From contig CM057006.1 of assembly GCA_029891345.1 (NCBI GenBank), forward strand, positions 45,556,556 through 45,620,555: a stretch of 64,000 bases of DNA, given 5' to 3'. A program made the position numbers and the translations under genes. The notes beneath the pieces were generated by a model. The model saw only the letters and a program-made list of their open reading frames with translations. It searched no databases and was not told where the DNA came from. The stretch is from Dryococelus australis (Eukaryota; Arthropoda; Insecta; Phasmatodea; Phasmatidae). Within the stretch, counting starts at the first letter, position 1; every line of letters starts with the position of its first letter. This document shows positions 60,204-64,000 of the stretch, one piece after another.

Positions 60204-60476
60204 CTGAAGCAAATGCCTCAAAACAGAGCACTCCTCCATTGCTGAACTCATGTCGGTTCCAAGCTGTTCGTGAGATTCAGTGTTTTTCTTTTCTGCATTG
60301 ACTTTCAGTAACTCAATGCTTGCATTAATCACTGACAATACAGACTCACACTGTTTCAATTGTTCGTACTCACTACGCAGTCGTTTCTCTTTCTCAAACA
60401 AAGCCATGTACTCCCTCTGAGAATGATGAAGAGAGTCAGTCTGTCGCAAGCAGGCATCATGTTCAACCTTCACAGC
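60204..60476 (-). CDS. Coiled-coil protein, internal exon 1 of 4 (91 codons)
   Basis: An open frame of 91 codons begins at Ala (GCT) directly after an acceptor reading TTAATTTGTACAG and ends at ...LLQ directly before the donor GTTAGT. Entry and exit are both phase 0. The encoded segment starts AVKVEHDACLRQ, continues with QREYMALFEKEKRLRSEYEQ, and carries leucine/hydrophobic residues at heptad spacing with two or three Cys. There is no transmembrane or signal segment. Translation past the donor would run through about 20 more residues into a stop, which supports the exon end. The next exon is 6.6 kb away at 53582. A TA-flanked short transposon lies about 420 bp downstream, in the following intron. 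Role inferred: rod part of a cytoskeletal, Golgi or nuclear scaffold protein. Confidence 0.85.
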
Positions 60477-60905
60477 CTGTACAAATTAATCTCAGTGAAT
60501 AAATTACAGACACAAAAAAATCAAAACTTCCAAACAAGATTAAAGACAACAGTACAAAACTTTCAGGAGAGAAAAAGTACAACAAATATATGTATTAAAT
60601 GCCAAAAATTTGATTTTTGTAATCAGAGGGGACACCATTTTATGATTTTATCTTTATAAACACTACAAAACTTGTAACACGCAACACTTTAAAGAACTAT
60701 ATAATAACCTATATAATCAAGAGTAAGCTTTGTATTTAAAATAAAATAGGCATATCATCATATTTTAGATATTAAACTATATTATGGCAGACATGTGACG
60801 CATTACTGCACATTTACAATGCACACTTTACTTACGACTTCACCCCATCTTTGAGCACGCTGTTCAGAATGGGACAAGTCATAAACCCTAAACAGTACTG
60901 AAGAG
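60477..60905. other. Intron upstream of the first visible exon
   Basis: A+T-rich. On the minus strand it ends with the acceptor TTAATTTGTACAG at 60477. Confidence 0.6.
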
Positions 60906-60908
60906 GCG

Positions 60909-61760
60909 TGACACATGGTTATAGGGTACATTGCCACCATCAAGATACTACAGACACATGATCCCAACATTTACTGTTCACCAGACTCACACAGAAAATG
61001 TCACGCCAGCACCCCTCTGCCACAAGACTACTGTTGACCAAGTTGCTGCTCTCTCCAGCAAAGGTCACGCTAGTGCCATAGCGCACCACTGGAGGGCAGC
61101 ATCTGTTTTACCAGCACCTGTGGTCGAGACAAGGGATGATAGCGCTGCTTCAGCAACCTGGAATTTTCAACCCCTGCGGCCGAGGCTATCACTCCCCACA
61201 CCCATCCCCTCCAAACGCCCTGGAAAGATATGTATAAAAGGGCTGGCACAGCCAATGCTCTTTAGTCTCAGTTCTTACACTGCCTGCAGGGCCAGAGGCA
61301 GTCACCACCAGGACTCGTCCGCCGAACAGTCTCTGCACCTTCATCGCCTTCTTCAGGGCCGGAGGTAGCCATAAGGGTGCATGACCACTGGTAACCCCGG
61401 AGATTCCACCGCCTCTCTTGGAGCCAGGCTCTGTACCCTTCTGGTAGATGTTCACCTCTCAGATTCCCTCAGAACAACCCTCAACAGTTACGACATTGTA
61501 AATTTGCATAACTAACTTGTACCTTTTAGTTAATAACCAGATAATTGCCTTTCACTCACTAGCTTTTGCCCAAGATACCTTCACCTGATAATTTGAGTTA
61601 GGTGTATTAACTTCCATTGTAAGTCATATTATCTTAGGCGGTAGTACGGAGCCACTGTGTTCTTATTACTCCAATAATAAAACACATGTATTTTAGTCTA
61701 TTTCTGTAATCTGATTTCCTTGGAAGTATAGGTTAACCTGTGTAACCTAACCAGTAGGGG
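60909..61760 (+). mobile_element. LTR of retroelement copy 7 (approximate end)
   Basis: Start TGACACATGGTTATAG resembles the TGACACAT start at 34187. A TATA box (TATAAAAG) is at 61233, the family block is in the form 'gataccttcacctgataa' at 61577, 'taggcggtagtacggagcca' at 61634 and AATAAAA at about 61676. It is GC-rich upstream of the TATA box. Confidence 0.55.
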
Positions 61761-61849
61761 TCAAGCCAGTTATGCCACGTCGGTAGTCCTTCGTCAGAGC
61801 CCAAAAGCCTTAGGTACCCATCCACCAGGTGAATTGACCAGACTAAGTA

Positions 61850-62955
61850 CAGTATTTACCCGAAAGGAAGACGACCCTGAATCTAAGATGACCCATTCCT
61901 AAAAAAATCTTTGTGAGGGAAAAATAATGAAACCTGAATTCAAGACTATCGCTGTGAAATGCTGGAAACATTATTTAGGTTGAAAGTATTTTTGCATGAA
62001 TTTATGACACACCATTCAAGAAGAAATGCTATTATAGGCTGTTCACGGTAAAATGAGCACTTTTGAAAGCCCTGCTTAAGATCTACTTGCATGCACGTTC
62101 TCTCTCCTTCAGCCTTATGTAAAATTATCATTGCCATGGGCCTCAGCACTTTATTCATGCATCGTTCAAGTGAAACTAAACCTTCTCATTTTTACACTTC
62201 TATGCATTAAGAAAGCAGAAAGGGAAATAAATAATTTAAGTTATCACAAATGTTTACTTAAAACTTTTTATTCAGCATGGAACTACTTTCCATCCTTCGT
62301 TATGAACTTTACTGAGCGCATGTTACTCAGTGTGCCCGTTTAAATATATGCAGGCAGGGGCAGTGATTTTTTTTTCTAAGGTTGATTTCAAAAGTGTTCA
62401 CTTTATCGTGAACAGCCGTTATATGAATAATATGATATATTTTATTTACTTTTAAAGAAAGCTAATCACAATGAAATAGGTTCGTCTAACCTGTCTGTAT
62501 GATAGCAGCACCTTTCTTACACTGTAAAACTTCTGTGGGTGTTATATATTCCTGACGAGCCATTTTGCTTCCCACCAAAGTGCTTCCTCTTTAGGTGGGT
62601 GACATCAGATAAGGAGACCCTTGTCAAAGTTGACAGGTACAGTCTCAGCATTACAAATATACATACAACCATAGGACACACAGCATTCAAGCATGAAAAG
62701 TCATCGTCAAAATCCTCTGTCTCATTGCATGCCAATTTTGGAGGATTAATTGCTACCTGAGAAAAATTATTAATAGAAGCCCATAGTAATTTTGTGCATG
62801 TAACACAAACATAATTACTGAACTAGCAGTGTCACACATTTATGGTATTAGTGCCTAGGTTTTGAATTGAAGATGACCCCGAATTGTAGACGACCGCTTA
62901 TATTTTCTATTCCTTTTCTGTCAAAAAACCTTGTCTTCCTTTCGGGTAAATAGGG
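61850..62955. mobile_element. Pogo-like non-autonomous element, 1106 bp including nested insertion
   Basis: The left end is CAGTATTTACCCGAAAGGAA followed by 'gacgacc'. The right end is 'gtcttcctttcgggtaaata' then 'ggg', an inverted repeat of about 20 bp. Subterminal 'gaatctaagatgacccat' and 'gaagatgaccccgaattg' also occur. It is flanked by TA on both sides (61848-61849 and 62956-62957). The uninterrupted sister repeat at 63098-63245 reads 'gttgagtaattccgta' across the junction, confirming the insertion point. No transposase ORF. Confidence 0.88.
62035..62419. mobile_element. Short TA-inserting transposon, TAGGCTGTTC family (copy 4, 385 bp)
   Basis: The left terminus is TAGGCTGTTCACGGTAAAAT and the right terminus 'gttcactttatcgtgaacag' then 'ccgt', with the last base pair changed. 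TA flanks are at 62033-62034 and 62420-62421. It is longer than the 235-238 bp copies but shares the core 'attatcattgccatg'. It lies inside the pogo-like element, so it is the younger of the two. Confidence 0.82.
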
Positions 62956-63250
62956 TAGATCCATACTCTACCACCACTTTTTTTGGGGCTGCAACGGAGC
63001 TGCATTTGCATAGACTGATCGACCCCCTATGGAGACCTAGACCGGAACACCTTGCTAAATACCCACACATTAAGAGGCTACTCGAGTTCTGCCAAATTGG
63101 TAGTCCTTCGAAGGAACCCAAATTCACTAAGAACTCATCCACCAGGTGAACTGGATGGGTTGAGTAATTCCGTACTCCGTCCCCACTTCTTTTGGGGCCG
63201 AAACAGAGCTGGAATTACCTAATCTGATCAACCCCCTGTGGAACCCTCAC

Positions 63251-63429
63251 CTGGGTATTCGGACAGGAAGCAGCTTGAACAATATCCACATTCTGTCCAC
63301 CATCTCCTTCGGGGCCGGATGAAAGGAACAACTTTGGGTGCCACTCACTGCAAGTCTGAATATTCTGCAGAACACAGTAGGGTAAGAGACACTGGCTCAT
63401 TCTCTATGAAGTCCTTTTAAACCTTTCTT
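63251..63429 (+). mobile_element. End of leader of LTR element copy 7
   Basis: GC-rich non-coding stretch immediately before the short family ORF. Confidence 0.45.
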
Positions 63430-63916
63430 ATGCCATACTTCCGGAAAAGAGGGGCATGGAGGAGATTAAAGAAGGCAATACCTGCCTCTGGGAGTAATAC
63501 CACTTTCTTATCATCTAGCAGTAACACCTGTGCATACCCACTCCATTCTTTCCACAACAGAAAGAATAGAAGGCCCTCCTCATCCCATTCTAGAGCCCTT
63601 CAGATGAGGAGAGGAGCCACTATTAGGCTAAGACAACCCCCGATTGTGTAAACCTAATTTCCCAGTTATAATTACCAACAGTCCACAACAAATATCTAAC
63701 TCTCCACAGCTGCCAAGTCTGCCGGAATCCTTTACAGCCCCACCACCTGCCGAGTTGCTGAGCCAGCTACAGAGGAGGAACCCGCATCCTCCCAGTCATC
63801 TCAAGGTAAAGTGCAGGGTTGTAAGAAGAATTGCAACTGCAGTTGTAGCTTTTGTCCCCACCAGAGAGCCTACCAGGCCAGTCCTATACTCAGGCAAGGC
63901 ACCTCTCAAGCATTAA
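63430..63916 (+). pseudogene. Short ORF of LTR family (copy 7), frame-broken
   Basis: It starts MPYFRKRGAWRRLKKAIPAS, clearly matching the N-termini at 35706 and 58724, and stops at 63651. A second frame from about 63644 to 63916 ends PTREPTRPVLYSGKAPLKH, which matches the C-terminus of the 58724 ORF. The gene is therefore split by a frameshift near 63640. It is Ser-rich in the middle with no recognised domain. Confidence 0.5.
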
Positions 63917-64000
63917 TGTTCTTACCCATGTTCCTTGCAATACTGGCATCGCTGTATAAAACCTTTACCTGTACTTCTGTTACTTTGAAAGCTACTCATG
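63917..64000. other. Window end
   Basis: Sequence after the short ORF of copy 7, probably still inside the element. No feature seen. Confidence 0.4.

Larger units (their letters stand above)
37024..60476 (-). other. Partial host gene: long coiled-coil protein, four internal exons
   Basis: Gene model joining the four exons at 60476-60204, 53582-53417, 46773-46611 and 37225-37024. Lengths of 273, 166, 163 and 202 bp total 804 bp, giving 268 codons with no stop. Junction phases are 0, 1 and 2, and each exon's incoming phase matches the preceding exon's outgoing phase, so no exon seems to be missing between them. Introns are 6621, 6643 and 9385 bp and contain most of the window's transposons. 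The predicted product is almost entirely heptad-patterned, rich in Glu, Lys and Leu, as in golgins, centrosomal scaffolds or nuclear-pore filament proteins. No family-specific motif is visible, so it is not named. An acceptor before the first exon and a donor after the last show that the gene continues on both sides. I found no further exon in 1-37 kb or 60.5-64 kb. Confidence 0.8.
61780..63250. repeat. Leader tandem duplication, first unit split by a nested transposon
   Basis: A unit of about 155 bp ('ggtagtccttcg...catccaccaggtgaa...ttttggggc.g.aac.gagctg...gac(c)ccct.tgga') occurs twice. Unit 1 is 61783-61849 plus 62956-63050. Unit 2, uninterrupted, is 63098-63245. The interruption is the pogo-like element at 61850-62955. 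Confidence 0.8.

Noticed and set aside
60204..60476. Identification of the coiled-coil protein as a TACC, TPR/Megator or golgin member
   Set aside because: Only generic heptad likeness (for example FEKEKRLRSEYEQLK). No family-specific motif is present, so naming it would be guesswork.

Overview
This is eukaryotic, intron-rich, A+T-rich DNA, most likely from an arthropod and probably an insect. The evidence is spliced coding exons with consensus GT/AG borders, Tc1, hAT, pogo and PIF-type DNA transposons, Ty3/gypsy and Bel/Pao-type LTR retroelement remains, and a short repeat of a kind common in insect genomes. There is no sign of bacterial operons, ribosome binding sites or CRISPR. The species cannot be named from the sequence.

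Host gene. One host gene is well supported. Four minus-strand exons (60476-60204, 53582-53417, 46773-46611, 37225-37024) encode 268 consecutive residues of a long coiled-coil protein. All three junctions match in phase (0, 1, 2) and every border is a consensus splice site, so these are probably adjacent internal exons. The introns are 6.6, 6.6 and 9.4 kb and are filled with transposable elements. Neither end of the protein is in the window and I cannot name it.

LTR retroelements. At least six related LTR-type insertions lie at about 2.47-4.49 kb (+), 30.73-33.08 kb (+), 34.19-36.06 kb (+), 39.85-38.44 kb (-), 48.04-49.6 kb (+) and 60.91-63.92 kb (+), with a seventh, partial one at about 57.5-59.3 kb (+). 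They share a promoter-like TATA box, a conserved block around an ACCTGG motif, a polyadenylation signal and a GC-rich leader. Five also carry a short ORF beginning with a shared MP..(R/H/K)..G signature. A Ty3/gypsy pol remnant lies on the minus strand at 44.1-42.9 kb, followed by a proline/acidic tail made of about six 165-bp coding repeats. A Bel/Pao-like protease fragment lies inside the 30.7-33 kb insertion. Another probable solo LTR lies at 52.49-51.97 kb (-).

DNA transposons. A short family with TIR TAGGCTGTTCACGGTAAAGT and TA target duplications has four intact copies (29281, 34929, 59548, 62035) and several partial ones. There is a 1.1-kb hAT-type element with a perfect 8-bp duplication (26777-27903), a 1.1-kb pogo-like element (61850-62955) that itself carries one of the short elements, a PIF/Harbinger-like element (53946-54476), and two decayed Tc1-like transposase remnants (about 4.8-5.3 kb and 46.9-47.97 kb).

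Other. A decayed YqaJ-type nuclease domain with an intact splice acceptor lies at 17821-17314 (-). A perfect 92-bp palindrome is at 18776-18867. There are several local tandem duplications and many microsatellites. The remaining sequence, including most of 1-26 kb, is A+T-rich with no recognisable gene. I found no previously undescribed multi-gene system. The most informative features are the nested insertions with readable empty sites, the shared short ORF of the LTR family, the coding tandem repeat and the palindrome.
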